In this document: positions 35,685 through 46,248 of the stretch, one piece after another
How positions within the stretch are numbered: position 1 is the stretch's first letter
Layout: each line of letters begins with the position of its first letter
NCBI GenBank assembly: GCA_034231615.1
Contig: CM067309.1
Location: 30,707,860-30,771,859, forward strand
Reading direction: 5' to 3'
DNA length: 64,000 nt
DNA from: Meghimatium bilineatum
Taxonomy: Eukaryota > Mollusca > Gastropoda > Stylommatophora > Philomycidae
Position numbers and translations under genes: made by a program
Notes under the pieces: generated by a model
Database searches by the model: none
Seen by the model: only the letters and a program-made list of their open reading frames with translations
Told to the model about the DNA's origin: nothing

Positions 35685-36460
35685 TGAACGTTCTAACGTA
35701 TGTGACAAGGAGACTACACGTTGTAATGTATGTGACAAGTAGACTATATGTTCTAGCGTATGTTACAAGTAGACTACATGTTCTAACGTATGTGACAAGT
35801 AGAGTATATGTTCTAACGTATGTTACAAGTAGACTACACGTTCTAACGTACGTGACAAGTAGATTATATGTTCTAACGTACGTGACAAGTAGATTATATG
35901 TTCTAACGTATGTGACAAGTAGATTATATGTTCTAACGAATGTGACAAGTAGATTATATGTTCTAACGTATGTGACAAGTGGATTATATGTTCTAACGTA
36001 TGTGACAAGTAGATTATATGTTCTAACGAATGTGACAAGTAGATTATATGTTCTAACGTATGTGACAAGTAGATTATATGTTCTAACGTATGTGACAAGT
36101 AGAGTATATGTTCTAACGTATGTTACAAGTAGACTACACGTTCTAACGTTGTGACAAGTAGATTATATGTTCTAACGTACGTGACAAGTAGATTATATGT
36201 TCTAACGTATGCGACAAGTAGATTATATGTTCTAACGAATGTGACAAGTAGATTACACGTTCTAACGTATGTGACAAGTAGATTATATGTTCTAACGTAC
36301 GTGGCAAGTAGATTATATGTTCTAACGTATGTGACAAGTAGATTATATGTTCTAACGTATGTGACAAGTAGATTATATGTTCTAGCGTATGTGACAAGTA
36401 GATTATATGTTCTAACGTGTGTGACAAGTAGATTACACGTTCTAACGTATGTTACAAGTA
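35685..36460. repeat. 30-bp minisatellite with 300-bp higher-order repeat
   Basis: About 26 units of GACAAGTAGATTATATGTTC plus TAACGTATGT. A variant run (TTACAAGTAGACTACACG) at 35821 recurs at 36121, offset 300 bp; the second copy has a 2-bp deletion. Flanking variant units agree too. Confidence 0.96.
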
Positions 36461-37429
36461 TGCAGCAAGATTTAATATCTATAACTAATAGGTCACACTA
36501 TGTAACGTCTGTAAAATTGATATTACAAGATATTTATTGTGATCCTCAAGAATTACGAACGATGGAACACTTGTTTCCTTTGAGCCATAGGTATTCGAGA
36601 GTTCTCGAGGGTGTTATTATTACTTTAACCTTTAGCATGGTTTGTTTACATTTGCGCAATTTCTTTTCTGCCGCGGAATTGGGTTTTGGAAATGTTACGC
36701 AATCGTCGGTGGCTGTTTTAAATCGTGATAACTTTTTTGTTGTTACAGATATTTAAATAATATTTACGCATATAAATAAAGAATTAAATTCTGCATATAT
36801 TGGTGTAAGTTTTGTTTGTGTGTGTGTGATACCAGACGTGTGAGAAAGTGATAAAGTCAAATTTAGACCTATTTCGATCTAGACCTACCGTTTTTTTGAT
36901 CGATCAAAATCGATCAAAAGCTTAAGACTTACATCGTAAGAATCATAAGCTGTGAAATCGGTTGATTATTATATATTTCAGATAATGGAAACATCCTGGA
37001 ATAATTTAATAATCACAGACGAAGAACTTACCTGACAGTTTTCTCAAATTTTCACCAGTTTACACTATGATTTCACTGGATGTACCATTGACAAATATTG
37101 ACAAATAGTATAATAAACACGATTCACTGTCTTGTCGCTCCTCTACGACGCAGAAGACTGTCAAAATCACTTCATATCGCTTCATAACCTTTTACCGCCA
37201 ATCAGCCATTATAAACAAAATGGCTTCCCAATGTTGGCATTTAATTTTATGAAAAAGCTACCGATATCGATATTTCAAGATTTTTAGTTCGGTATCGCGT
37301 TTTCCGAATCGGGCGACTGAAGACACCTTCAGAAATCCCGGTATGACACAATTCTGGCGGAATGCACGGAATTTGTACACACACTGTGCCTACGGTTAAA
37401 GGCTGTGGGACAATCTAAGGGTGCCTGAC
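36461..37429. other. non-repetitive intron segment with palindrome and promoter-like words
   Basis: Holds a 16-bp perfect palindrome TTTTGATCGATCAAAA (36894-36909), CCAAT (37198-37202), AAAATGGC (37217-37224, YY1-like) and TATCGATA (37265-37272, DRE-like). No coding seen. Confidence 0.35.
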
Positions 37430-38444
37430 TCCATTCCGCACCAGGTAGCATATACTCAAATCTGCACATACTCTGCATAATATCCTCTGAGCGCCCCATC
37501 CAACACTTTCCTATCTTAAGTCGACTGCTTTCACTTTTAGAATTTCAGGGTGTAGAGGATGTTCTTTATCAGCGGTGATTTGTAGGTAGTCCCGCGCCCT
37601 GCAAATGTGTATTCTTTGCTCTGCAGTTGGGCAATCCAGTAAGTATCGCATGGCTCGTGCCGAAGTATCTCTGTTACACCCCAAAATGATTCATATTGCC
37701 TCATTCTGGACTCTATCCAATATTTCTGCTTGGCTCTGACTCGGTGTCCGAATGGCCAGTCCGTACTCTACCACTGGCCGCGTAATGAAGTGGTTAGCGC
37801 ACTGGCTTCGCATATGAGTGGTCCTGGGCTCATTCCCCTCATTTGAAGCGGAAATGTTTATCAGATTGCAACGGCTCCCGGGTCGACCCAGCCTTAATTG
37901 GGTACCGAATTAATCAGGGAAGTAAAGACTGCGAGGGTGAGGAGATGGCTACCGCCCTTATTTGCAAAGCCACTTAAATGTGAAATCGTTAACATCTCAA
38001 ACCCCTACGACATTAATAAATGATATGGATTACTTTACTTTTACTTTACCTTTACTCTACCACCGCCACCATCAATCCCTGAGACCGCAGAAATAGCAGC
38101 CTCTGTTAACATTTAGCAGCAGCCATAACCTTTATTGCCACACGACCTTTATAAGGCTTTACAATGATGTGGTCAACATGATCTTTGAAACTCAGACTTC
38201 GATCCAACATAACCCCCAAGTACTTCACTGTGCTAGTTTTCTCGAGAACATCCCCTCTCAAAGTAACCGATGAGGTGGGCGTGTTTATTATGTGATTATT
38301 TAGTGAAAACCATTTTATTGATGCTTTTAATGGATTAACAAAAGCTCCAGAATTATTGCACCATTCCCTTATGCGACCAAGCTCCCTCTGCAAATTCCTG
38401 GTGCTCGTTTCTCTATTTCTGTCATGCCTACAACACATGAACAT
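37430..38444 (-). pseudogene. Jockey-like RT C-terminal relic, split by a SINE
   Basis: Minus reading 38444-38064: RETSTRNLQRELGRIREWCN, SVTLRGDVLEKTSTVKYLGV, MLDRSLSFKDHVDHI, KVMAAAKC. After the SINE it resumes from 37774: VEYGLAIRTPSQSQAEILDR, RDTSARAMRYLLDCPTAEQR, ARDYLQITADKEHPL. This is the RT thumb and following region of Jockey-like elements. Removing the SINE restores order but several stops and frameshifts remain. Confidence 0.85.
37775..38053 (+). mobile_element. tRNA-derived SINE, family S3, nested with target-site duplication
   Basis: Head TGGCCGCGTAATGAAGTGGT then TAGCGCACTGG (A box) and GGCTCATTCCCC (B-box-like). Body includes GAGGAGATGGCTACCGCCCT and AACCCCTACGACATTAATAA; tail is TTTAC repeats. 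Flanked by ACTCTACCAC at 37765-37774 and 38054-38063. Related copies at 54967-55230 (minus) and 45434-45562. Confidence 0.92.
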
Positions 38445-38615
38445 AGGTACAAGCTAAAGTTATAGTCTAACATCTCTGACATGTAAGTACAAGCTAAAGT
38501 TATAGTCTAACATCTCTGACATGTAAGTACAAGCTAAAGTTATAGTCTAACATCTCTGACATGTAAGTACAAGCTAATGTTATAGTCTAACGTCTGTGAC
38601 GTACGTTCTATGTTA
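38440..38615. repeat. 40-bp repeat, about four units
   Basis: TATAGTCTAACATCTCTGAC repeats every 40 bp. Confidence 0.95.
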
Positions 38616-38689
38616 TATTCAAACAGTCACAATATGGACGCAATATATTCAAGTTCTCAACATAATAAAATAAATATGCAGTTACTATC

Positions 38690-38870
38690 ACTCTGGAACA
38701 TAAATGGTGTTATAATCACTCTGGAACATAAATGGTGTTATAATCACTCTGGAACATAAATGGTGTTATAATCACTCTGGAACATAAATGGTGTTATAAT
38801 CACTCTGGAACATAAATGGTGTTATAATCACTCTGGAACATAAATGGTGTTATAATCACTCTGGAACAGA
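38690..38870. repeat. 28-bp repeat, about seven units
   Basis: ATCACTCTGGAACATAAATG plus GTGTTATA, virtually identical units. Confidence 0.95.
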
Positions 38871-39353
38871 TTTGTCACTATCACACATGAACATAAATAC
38901 AGTCATTCAGATTCCTCGATAGTGTTCTAGTCCTTGAATTTCTGAGTTAGCACTTTGGATTATTGAGTAGTAGCGTAGCCATTGGATTCACGCCAGAGAG
39001 CAGTTATACCCGAAGTGAAAAGTTGTTGGTTCTTGTTTGGAACGCGTACCTACCGATGTGATTATTTCCCATGGCAATATTTGTCAGTTTAAGTTTATCC
39101 TGTATTAATTTTAATATAAATTTATTTAGGGTTAGTGTTCGCTATGTAAATCAAAACCTCTCCTAACTCAAACCCTAACCCAGAAATAAATAATAGTTAA
39201 ATTAAGAATTGGTAAATATCAAGTGGCAAACATTGCCTGGGGAAATTATCAAATAATATCGCATGGGGGGGCCGGAATGGTCAAATTAGTAATTGCATCG
39301 CACGGTACAAATTTCAAACAAGAACCCAGTTGTATTATGTGTAATCAACGTAC
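38871..39353. other. intron 5' portion, unassigned
   Basis: Nothing recognised except a 7-G run near 39265. Confidence 0.3.
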
Positions 39354-39460
39354 CTATTGCTTCCATATCTTTCAGAACATCATCAGGTATAGAACCAACC
39401 CATTGAGACAGCGCCTCGATATTGACCGGCTTGATTACCTGGTCTGTGGACTTTTCAACT
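39354..39460 (-). CDS. sulfotransferase-like protein, penultimate coding exon
   Basis: 107-nt minus-strand exon with an acceptor TATTTTTCAG (AG at 39461-39462) and a donor AG/GTACGT (GT at 39352-39353). It encodes [20 protein letters not shown] followed by [15 protein letters not shown], one base of a previous codon at the start and one base of the next at the end. Joining to 34987-35258 keeps the frame and gives the expected W...IPDDV...M...LGYDP pattern of a sulfotransferase C-terminus. A 27-bp minisatellite starts about 85 bp upstream of the acceptor, and a 4.1-kb repeat-filled intron follows. An alternative acceptor two bases downstream (CAGAG) is possible. Upstream exons were not found in the window. 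Confidence 0.65.
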
Positions 39461-39544
39461 CTGAAAAATAAAAATAAAAACTATAGTGATTATCCGATGG
39501 TATTTACAGACAAACTTCTCTTTCTATCTCTCTTCTGTTATGAA

Positions 39545-40675
39545 AGCTAAGTAAAGCAAATCTGTTGTTAGGGCTAGGTAGAGCAAATCTGTTGTGAGGG
39601 CTAGGGAGAGCAAATCTGTTGTGAGGGCTAGGTAAAGCAAATCTGTTGTGAGGGCTAGGTAGAGCAAATCTGTTGTGAGGGCTAGGGAGAGCAAATCTGT
39701 TGTGAGGGCTAGGTAGAGCAAATCTGTTGTGAGCGCTAGGGAGAGCAAATCTGTTGTTAGGGCTAGGGAGAGCAAATCTGTTATGAGGGCTAGGGAGAGC
39801 AAATCTGTTATAAGGGCTAGGGAGAGCAAATCTGTTATGAGGGCTAGGGAGAGCAAATCTGTTATGAGGGCTAGGGAGAGCAAATCTGTTGTGAGGGCTA
39901 GGTAGAGCAAATCTGTTGTGAGGGCTAGGGAGAGCAAATCTGTTGTGAGGGCTAGGTAGAGCAAATCTGTTGTGAGCGCTAGGTAGAGCAAATCTGTTGT
40001 GATGGCTAGGGAGAGCAAATCTGTTGTGAGGGCTAGGTAGAGCAAATCTGTTGTGAGCGCTAGGTAGAGCAAATCTGTTGTGATGGCTAGGGAGAGCAAA
40101 TCTTTTATGAGGGCTAGGGAGAGCAAATCTGTTGTGAGGGCTAGGGAGAGCAAATCTGTTGTGAGGGCTAGGTAGAGCAAATCTGTTGTGAGCGCTAGGT
40201 AGAGCAAATCTGTTGTGAGGGCTAGGGAGAGCAAATCTGTTGTGAGGGCTAGGTAGAGCAAATCTGTTGTGAGGGCTAGGGAGAGCAAATCTGTTGTGAG
40301 GGCTAGGTAGAGCAAATCTGTTGTGAGCGCTAGGTAGAGCAAATCTGTTGTGAGGGCTAGGTAGAGCAAATCTGTTGTGAGGGCTAGGTAGAGCAAATCT
40401 GTTGTGAGCGCTAGGTAGAGCAAATCTGTTGTGAGGGCTAGGTAGAGCAAATCTGTTGTGAGGGCTAGGGAGAGCAAATCTGTTGTGAGGGCTAGGGAGA
40501 GCAAATCTGTTGTGAGCGCTAGGTAGAGCAAATCTGTTGTTAGGGCTGGGGAGAGCAAATCTGTTATAAGGGCTGGGGAGAGCAAATCTGTTATAAGGGC
40601 TGGGGAGAGCAAATCTGTTATAAGGGCTGGGGAGAGCAAATCTGTTATAAGGGCTGGGGAGAGCAAATCTGTTAT
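39545..40675. repeat. 27-bp minisatellite, about 42 units
   Basis: AGAGCAAATCTGTTGTGAGG plus GCTAGGG. Two minus frames stay open for about 400 codons (NRFALPSPH or LLSLALTTD repeats) because the unit is nine stop-free codons. I treat both as non-genic. TGAGCG and GGTAGAG variants occur in a patterned order. It starts about 85 bp from the exon at 39354-39460. Confidence 0.96.
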
Positions 40676-40739
40676 CAGGAAAATAAATTTTGGTTTCAAA
40701 CATGCAATTATCATTTGCATTTCAACACTTGGTCAGGAA

Positions 40740-41470
40740 CTACAAAAAAATAATAGATCAAGTCAATAAATCAAGTAATGAATATGGACAAGATAGAAAC
40801 ATCCAAAAAAACAAACACCATGATAATCAGCAAAGACACAGAAGAACAAGAGGTAAACATAAACATACAGGGAGAGAAACTACAACAAGTAAAACATTAT
40901 CAATATCTTGGACACATAGTCACAAATGATGGCAGATGTGAAACAGAAGTTAAAAGGAGAATAGAAATGGCTAAAAAGTACTTTAAATAACATAAGGAAA
41001 ATATTAACATCTAAACAAATTACAAGCAAGTTAAAAATGAGAATGAAAAAATGCTACATCTATTCTATATTAATGTATGGCTCAGAAACATGGACACTAA
41101 ATAAACAAGTAGAAGACCGAATTGATGCCTTTGAGATTTGGGTATATAGGAGAATAGGGAGAACATCATGTAAAGAGAAGAAAACAAAAAAAAGAGATAC
41201 TAAAAACACTTAATATGAAGAAAGAACTACTAAGAGAAATAAAGATCAGGCAAATAAAATATTTTCTACACATTAAAAGACATGACACCTTATTGAAGAC
41301 CTTACTTGAGGGTAAAGTCAAAGGGAAGCGAGCAAGAGGTAGGCAGAGATACAAGTGGGAGAGTAACATCACACGATAGACAGATTACAGTTTAGCAGAG
41401 TGTACCACAAAGACAAGAGACATGGGATGTTAGAGATCCACTGCTGATAACCTTCGTTGCGGAGATGGCA
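40740..41470 (+). pseudogene. LINE RT C-terminal fragment (LINE-D), relatively young
   Basis: MDKIETSKKTNTMIISKDTE, NIQGEKLQQVKHYQYLGHIV and TNDGRCETEVKRRIEMAKKY in one frame. After a frameshift near 40990: NIRKILTSKQITSKLKMRMK, KCYIYSILMYGSETWTLNKQ, VEDRIDAFEIWVYRRIGRTS. Further shifts, then GKVKGKRARGRQRYKW and a TGATGATGATG-type end. Few frame breaks for its length. Confidence 0.85.
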
Positions 41471-41557
41471 CTGATGATGATGATTTTGAATCTAATGTGC
41501 TTGCTTCGATGTAAAATTAAATATTCACGTCGTGTAGCTTTCATCATTGTATACGTG

Positions 41558-41790
41558 TGTTGCGTGTGTGTGTGTGTTGCATGTGTGTATGTGTATGTGT
41601 GTGTGTGTGTGTATTTATGTGTGTGGAGTGTGAGTGTGTATGAATGTGTGTGCTGAACTGATACTTTGATGAAAGTGTTGTGGTTGAAAATTTTCTTTCA
41701 GATTTGTTATATATCTGTTATAATATCTGTTATATATTTGTTATATATCTGTTATATATTTGTTATATATTTGTTATAATATGTGCTGTA
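41558..41790. repeat. TG microsatellite then TTATATNTG repeats
   Basis: (TG)n with CA/TA interruptions at 41558-41660; GTTATATATCT/TTTGTTATAT words at 41700-41785. Confidence 0.9.
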
Positions 41791-42009
41791 AGAAAACTAT
41801 CTTTGACTCTGGTTCTATATATCTGTGATCCGTCCCAGAGAAGACGCCGTTTCTCTGCGAAACCGCAATGTATTTGACAGTAACTTTCTCTTAATTTACT
41901 TTCTTACAACAAAACCTGAAAGTACCACCGAGCGTGTTGTAGTTTTCTGATCACAGCAAATACAAGCGAAAAGAGATTTTAGAATTTCTTTAGTTTGTCT
42001 AAAAATTAA

Positions 42010-42600
42010 TAAGCAAAGGCGAATGTGTCGGAACATTGACGCAAATAAAACGGCAACACAATATATAGATCTTTTCATTTTCTGGACTACATTCTGCTGG
42101 GAACCAAGTAGGATTATCGTCCCACTATAAGAGAAATCTTTAGACTGCTGGGAACCTAGTAGGACCATCGTCTACTATAAGAGAAATCTCTAGACTGCTG
42201 GGAACCTAGTTGCACCATCGTCCTACTATAAGAGAAATCTCTAGACTGCTGGTAACCTAGTAGGACCATTGTCCTACTATAAAAGAAATCTCTAGACTGC
42301 TGGGAACCTAGTAGCACCATCGTCCTACTATAAGAGAAATCTCTAGACTGCTGGTAACCTAGTAGGACCATTGTCCTACTATAAAAGAAATCTCTAGACT
42401 GCTGGTAACCTAGTAGGACCATTGTCCTACTATAACAGAAATATCTATACTGATGGCTATCATGTAGAAATATTGTCCTACTATAAGAGTGATGTTTGGA
42501 GTACATTCTACTGGAAATCTTGTAGGAATAGTAGGAATAGAATAGATTGCTGTAAGAGAAATCTGTAGAGTACACCCGGCTGGAAATCTTGTAGGAACAT
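42010..42600 (+). mobile_element. S2 element with internal 51-bp tandem expansion
   Basis: Starts like other S2 copies (CGAATGTGTCGGAACATTGA, CAACACAAT, TCTGGACTACATTCTGCTGG). The following part, CTGCTGGGAACCTAGTAGGA with CCATCGTCCTACTATAAGAG, is then repeated about 8 times (period 51; 50 where a C is lost). The usual 3' GAGTTTGAGAATGAACGC is missing. Confidence 0.85.
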
Positions 42601-42724
42601 TGTAATATTACATCAGAGATTCAGTGGAAGTGTGAAAGTCAACTCTATGAATAAGAAAATGTATAAATAAATAGGCGAAGATCATTGACTTCTTTGCATT
42701 CGGGTTACCGCATGTGTAGTCCCT

Positions 42725-42990
42725 TCATCTCCGTGGCGTAGTGGTTAAGGTATTAGCCCTGTGCTGAAGAAATCGTTGTTTCGAGTCCTGCTCGTGATGT
42801 CATATTTATAAGTGGATTGATTTTTTCGAAGTTTCCTGGGGATTATCACTTGAGGATACACAATTACGTGCTCCGAGTGGTACTCTCGGCAGACAGCATC
42901 CAGTTTCGTTGCAAGCGACTGGTTGCATATGAGAAAATCTAGAACAGCTAATGCAATTATTAAGTTAAGAGTAATTGGTAAATATTACGC
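42725..42990 (+). mobile_element. tRNA-derived SINE-like element, family S4
   Basis: Head CTCCGTGGCGTAGTGGTTAA (A box) and GTTTCGAGTCC (B box), followed by a non-tRNA body with GATTATCACTTGAGGATACA. Confidence 0.65.
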
Positions 42991-43064
42991 CATCTACGCC
43001 ATTTGCGCTTTTTAGATCTTCATAGCTTCAAGATCCCTAGAGCGAACTCTGAGGAAATCTACAA

Positions 43065-43150
43065 TATAAACAAGACTTGGCGAGCGGAATCCGAACCCAC
43101 ACAAAGAGAACAAAGAGAACGGCTTAACCATTAAGTCAATGCCTATTTTA
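43065..43150 (-). mobile_element. tRNA-like SINE head, inverted
   Basis: Reverse complement reads GACTTAATGGTTAAGCCG and GGGTTCGGATTCCGC, A- and B-box-like. It converges on the S4 element. Confidence 0.55.
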
Positions 43151-43429
43151 TTTTATTTTTACACAAACGGAGGACATTGTTAAGAAGGTTTCCATTATTG
43201 AAATTGTTATTGAGAAGGACTTACAATAAACTAATAAATCATATATGTATTGGAGATTTTGGGTTCCCGACAGACAGATCTCACATTGTTGAAAGATTAT
43301 TGAAATAATAACATCCATTATATATCTGCCACTGTACCAGATCAGGTGAAGAACATTAGGAATCGAAATTAACGAGCAAGTTCTAAGGTTATGACCAGTA
43401 GTTGGTGACCAATCATTCTAGACATTAGT
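43151..43429. other. unassigned AT-rich stretch
   Basis: Nothing recognised. Confidence 0.3.
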
Positions 43430-44040
43430 ATGAGCTATGAAGACGTTATCTTCGACAGAGGAATAAGAGAAAAATTATGACAAATCAGTGTTTAAAATTG
43501 TTGTGAGCAGTCATTGGTTGTGAGACGTGGGTAATGGCATCTCCAAAGGAAAAGAAAATATCGGCATTTGAAATTAAATGATATAGAAAGGTCCTAAGAA
43601 TATTATGGGTAGGAAAAACGAAGCTAACGCAGATATCCTCATAGATTTGAACTTAGAAAAAGAATGGCTCTACAAAACTATCAAAAGGGTTCACCTAAAA
43701 TTTTCGAACATATAAAGAGACACAATGGTTTAGTAAGTTTAATCATAAAAGGAAAAGCTCCAGGGAGGAGAGAACATGTAAAGAGACACAATTGTTTAGT
43801 AAGATCTTGAAAGGAAAAGCTCCAGGGGAAGAGAGAACATGTAAAGAGACACAATTGTTTAGTAAGATCATAAAAGGAAAAGCTCCAGGATAGGAGAACA
43901 CATGATGCAGATCGAGGCAGCGATGGAAACCTGGCATCGAAGACCTTGTGACGATGACACTGGAAGAAGCTGAGCTCTTGTACAGAACCGAGAGGCTTAT
44001 AGAGCGAGAGTGACAGTAAAGACACGGTTATGTAAAGGAT
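43430..44040 (+). pseudogene. LINE-B relic with internal triplication
   Basis: Broken-frame residues: AFEIK, KVLRIL.VGKTK, DLNLEKEWLYKTIKRVHLKF, EHIKRHNGLV. The segment GGAAAAGCTCCAGG...AAGAGACACAATTGTTTAGT is repeated at 43751, 43813 and 43876. A tail with WHRRPCDDDTGRS-like sequence follows and runs into a GATA-type microsatellite. Confidence 0.6.
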
Positions 44041-44048
44041 ACGTCACA

Positions 44049-44063
44049 TAGAGAGAGAGAGAT

Positions 44064-44100
<37 letters not shown>

Positions 44101-44101
44101 T

Positions 44102-44147
<46 letters not shown>

Positions 44148-44205
44148 TGATAGAGAGAGATAGAGATAGAGATAGAGAGATAGAGATAGAGAGATAGAGA
44201 GAGAT

Positions 44206-44242
<37 letters not shown>

Positions 44243-44304
44243 TAGAGATAGAGAGAGAGATAGAGAGAGATAGAGATAGAGAGAGATAGAGAGAGAGAGA
44301 GAGT
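44049..44304. repeat. GAGAGATA microsatellite
   Basis: Irregular mixture of GAGA and GATA. Confidence 0.95.
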
Positions 44305-44489
44305 AATTGACCTAATTGGACTAGGCTAGTTGATTTTATTGTGTATTGTCTATCCCCAGGTGGATGATGGTAAGAATATCCACACTTGCCGTTAAGGGTA
44401 GGGGTGATGATTAAAGCTGTCTATCCAAGGCCAGATGGATCCAATAAAAATATTATAAATTTTCAAAACTATTTCTAATGTCTTTTTTA

Positions 44490-44715
44490 TTGGCCACTTC
44501 ATGAGACAGGCAGGTTTAGAGAACGTAATCACAACAGGCAAGATTGAAGGCACCAGAGACAGAGGGCGACAACGTGAGAAAATATTAGACAGTTTGACAA
44601 CCTGGCACGGCAAAGAAACAACAACGACTTTGATACATAATACTGTGGACAGAGAGCTGTGGATAGCCATGACCGCCTACGCCACCCGGCATGGCACCTG
44701 ATGATGATTTGCGCA
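44490..44715 (+). pseudogene. LINE-C C-terminal fragment
   Basis: MRQAGLENVITTGKIEGTRD, RGRQREKILDSLTTWHGKET, DRELWIAMTAYATRHGT and stop. An uninterrupted tail with GATGATGATT at the 3' end; same family as 15700-16140, and 57930-57995 repeats its last bases. Confidence 0.8.
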
Positions 44716-44882
44716 AATTACAAAACTTTTTCAAGGTACCAGCAACAAAGACAAACTATGTATAATCACAACATGTGCATTCCCAGTGGCAATATACGGT
44801 TGTGATGCATAGAGATTAAATAGAACAATAGTAAAGACAACCGTTGCTGGATTGAATTTGATTCACTCCGAAAATACTTGGG

Positions 44883-45003
44883 GTATTTGTTACCTCTAAT
44901 ATTTTATGGTAGTGTGTCCTGATATAACCTAATTGGACTATGTCCGCTGGTTGAAAGGGCCAGGCATCTCCAAACGAGAGGCAAACTCATTACACTACCT
45001 AGA
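44883..45003 (+). repeat. interspersed repeat R1, direct copy
   Basis: TTTGTTACCTCTAATATTTT, GTAGTGTGTCCTGATATAAC, GTCCGCTGGTTGAAAGGG, GAGGCAAACTCATTA. Its inverted partner lies at 46249-46371. Confidence 0.85.
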
Positions 45004-45169
45004 ATAGCTGCTTTTGAAATGGCATGTTACATAATAATAGTAGCTGTATCATCGATAACTAAAAATACAAAGGAAAAAAGGGTTAATATCAATAAACATC
45101 GACGAGGGCTGGCTCCTTAAGAACATCCTAATAAGAAATTTTTTTAATTTGTGGTCATATAAAGAGACC

Positions 45170-45390
45170 TAGCATGGAAAGATTAATAGCGGAAGACAGA
45201 GTTCACGGTAAATGAGGAAGTGACGCAACAGACGCTCAAGACGACTATGGTCAGTAATATATCAGATTGATTAATACGTCTCTATCTGCGGCAGGCCAAC
45301 TCACCCAGAATCGCAGAGTGTTCAGAGAATCATTAAAAACAGCCATGTTCTGGAAAGAATATGTCACATGATAATGATTATTTCTAATGT
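45170..45390 (+). pseudogene. LINE-B 3' fragment
   Basis: SMERLIAEDRVHGK, LSAAGQLTQNRRVFRESLKT, AMFWKEYVT and stop; ends CACATGATAATGATT. Confidence 0.7.
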
Positions 45391-45433
45391 CTATACCAAT
45401 AAATAAGTCAATGTATTCCAGGACAGCAGATGT

Positions 45434-45562
45434 AAGGAAGTATGCATTTGCGAGGGAGAGGAGATGGCTACCGCCCTCATTTGCAGAGCCTCTGAAATGT
45501 GAGATCGATAACATATCACACCACTACGGCATTAATAAATGCTATGGGTAACTTTACTTTAC
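45434..45562 (+). mobile_element. SINE S3, 3' part only
   Basis: GGAGATGGCTACCGCCCTCA, ATGTGAGATCGATAACAT, CGGCATTAATAAATGCTATG, TTTAC tail; matches 37890-38045. 5'-truncated and lacks the tRNA head. Confidence 0.85.
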
Positions 45563-45929
45563 TGTGCATTTAACGTGAACGTTTTTTTTTAAACCTCCCA
45601 TTTATTAAAGTTTTTAGGACCCCCCCCCCCAATTGTTGACGTAATTTAGGGACATTCCTGAAAGAAAAAATGGACTACACGGGTCACTTTCCAAACATAA
45701 ATTATACTCCTTAATAGTGAACTGCGACTCATGACAAAACAGGAAACACTTTGTGGATTAGAGGTTAAGCAATGTCTGTGGTGTTAATGAAGTCATGGCT
45801 GTGCTGTCCGGAGTTGGAGTCGTTTGAGTTTAGCTTGTCTACATTTTTCTGAACTAACTTTATTTTTTTTTATTTATTTTTTTTGGTGATGAAGCACATT
45901 TCTTTCATTTATTACGTTAATTTAAGCTG

Positions 45930-46215
45930 ATATCAAAATAGTCTGCAGATTAAGATGTTTGGGACACATTCAGAGAATAGAAGATGGCAAATTCTAAATA
46001 ATCTACATTATTGAGAATTACATTCTGGGGAAGAAATCTCTGGATTGTGCTCTACTTCGGTACAATAATTTATGCAGACTCAATATGCATGATACAGACA
46101 TTCATACGGAGGCATAGAAACCGGATCCCATGGATTGTGTTGCATGGAGTGGTACACTCAGGAATGATGTACAGAGAAATAAGAAAACGATGTCAGATAA
46201 GTTGAAGGTTTGCAA
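45930..46215 (+). pseudogene. LINE C-terminal fragment
   Basis: VCRLRCLGHIQRIEDGKF gives the WLGHIxRM.DGR motif. Then NMHDTDIHTEA and PMDCVAWSGTLRNDVQRNKK, a typical .W...A.DR..WR-like tail, with stops. Confidence 0.6.
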
Positions 46216-46248
46216 GTTTAATCAAACACACTACATCAGACGATAGCA

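Larger units (their letters stand above)
35259..39353 (-). other. last intron of the sulfotransferase-like gene
   Basis: Phase-1 GT..AG intron of 4,095 bp inferred from the two flanking exons. It contains a 30-bp minisatellite (35685-36460), an unusual non-repetitive stretch with promoter-like motifs (36890-37275), a Jockey-like relic with a SINE nested in it (37430-38444), and two short arrays (38440-38615 and 38690-38870). Confidence 0.6.

Noticed and set aside
39504..40720. Two overlapping minus-strand open frames of about 400 codons
   Set aside because: They are the 27-bp minisatellite read in two frames; a nine-codon unit without stops stays open by necessity, and there is no domain or splice context.
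45755..45850. Another tRNA-like head (GGATTAGAGGTTAAGC, GAGTTGGAGTCG)
   Set aside because: The B-box match is poor and no second copy was seen.
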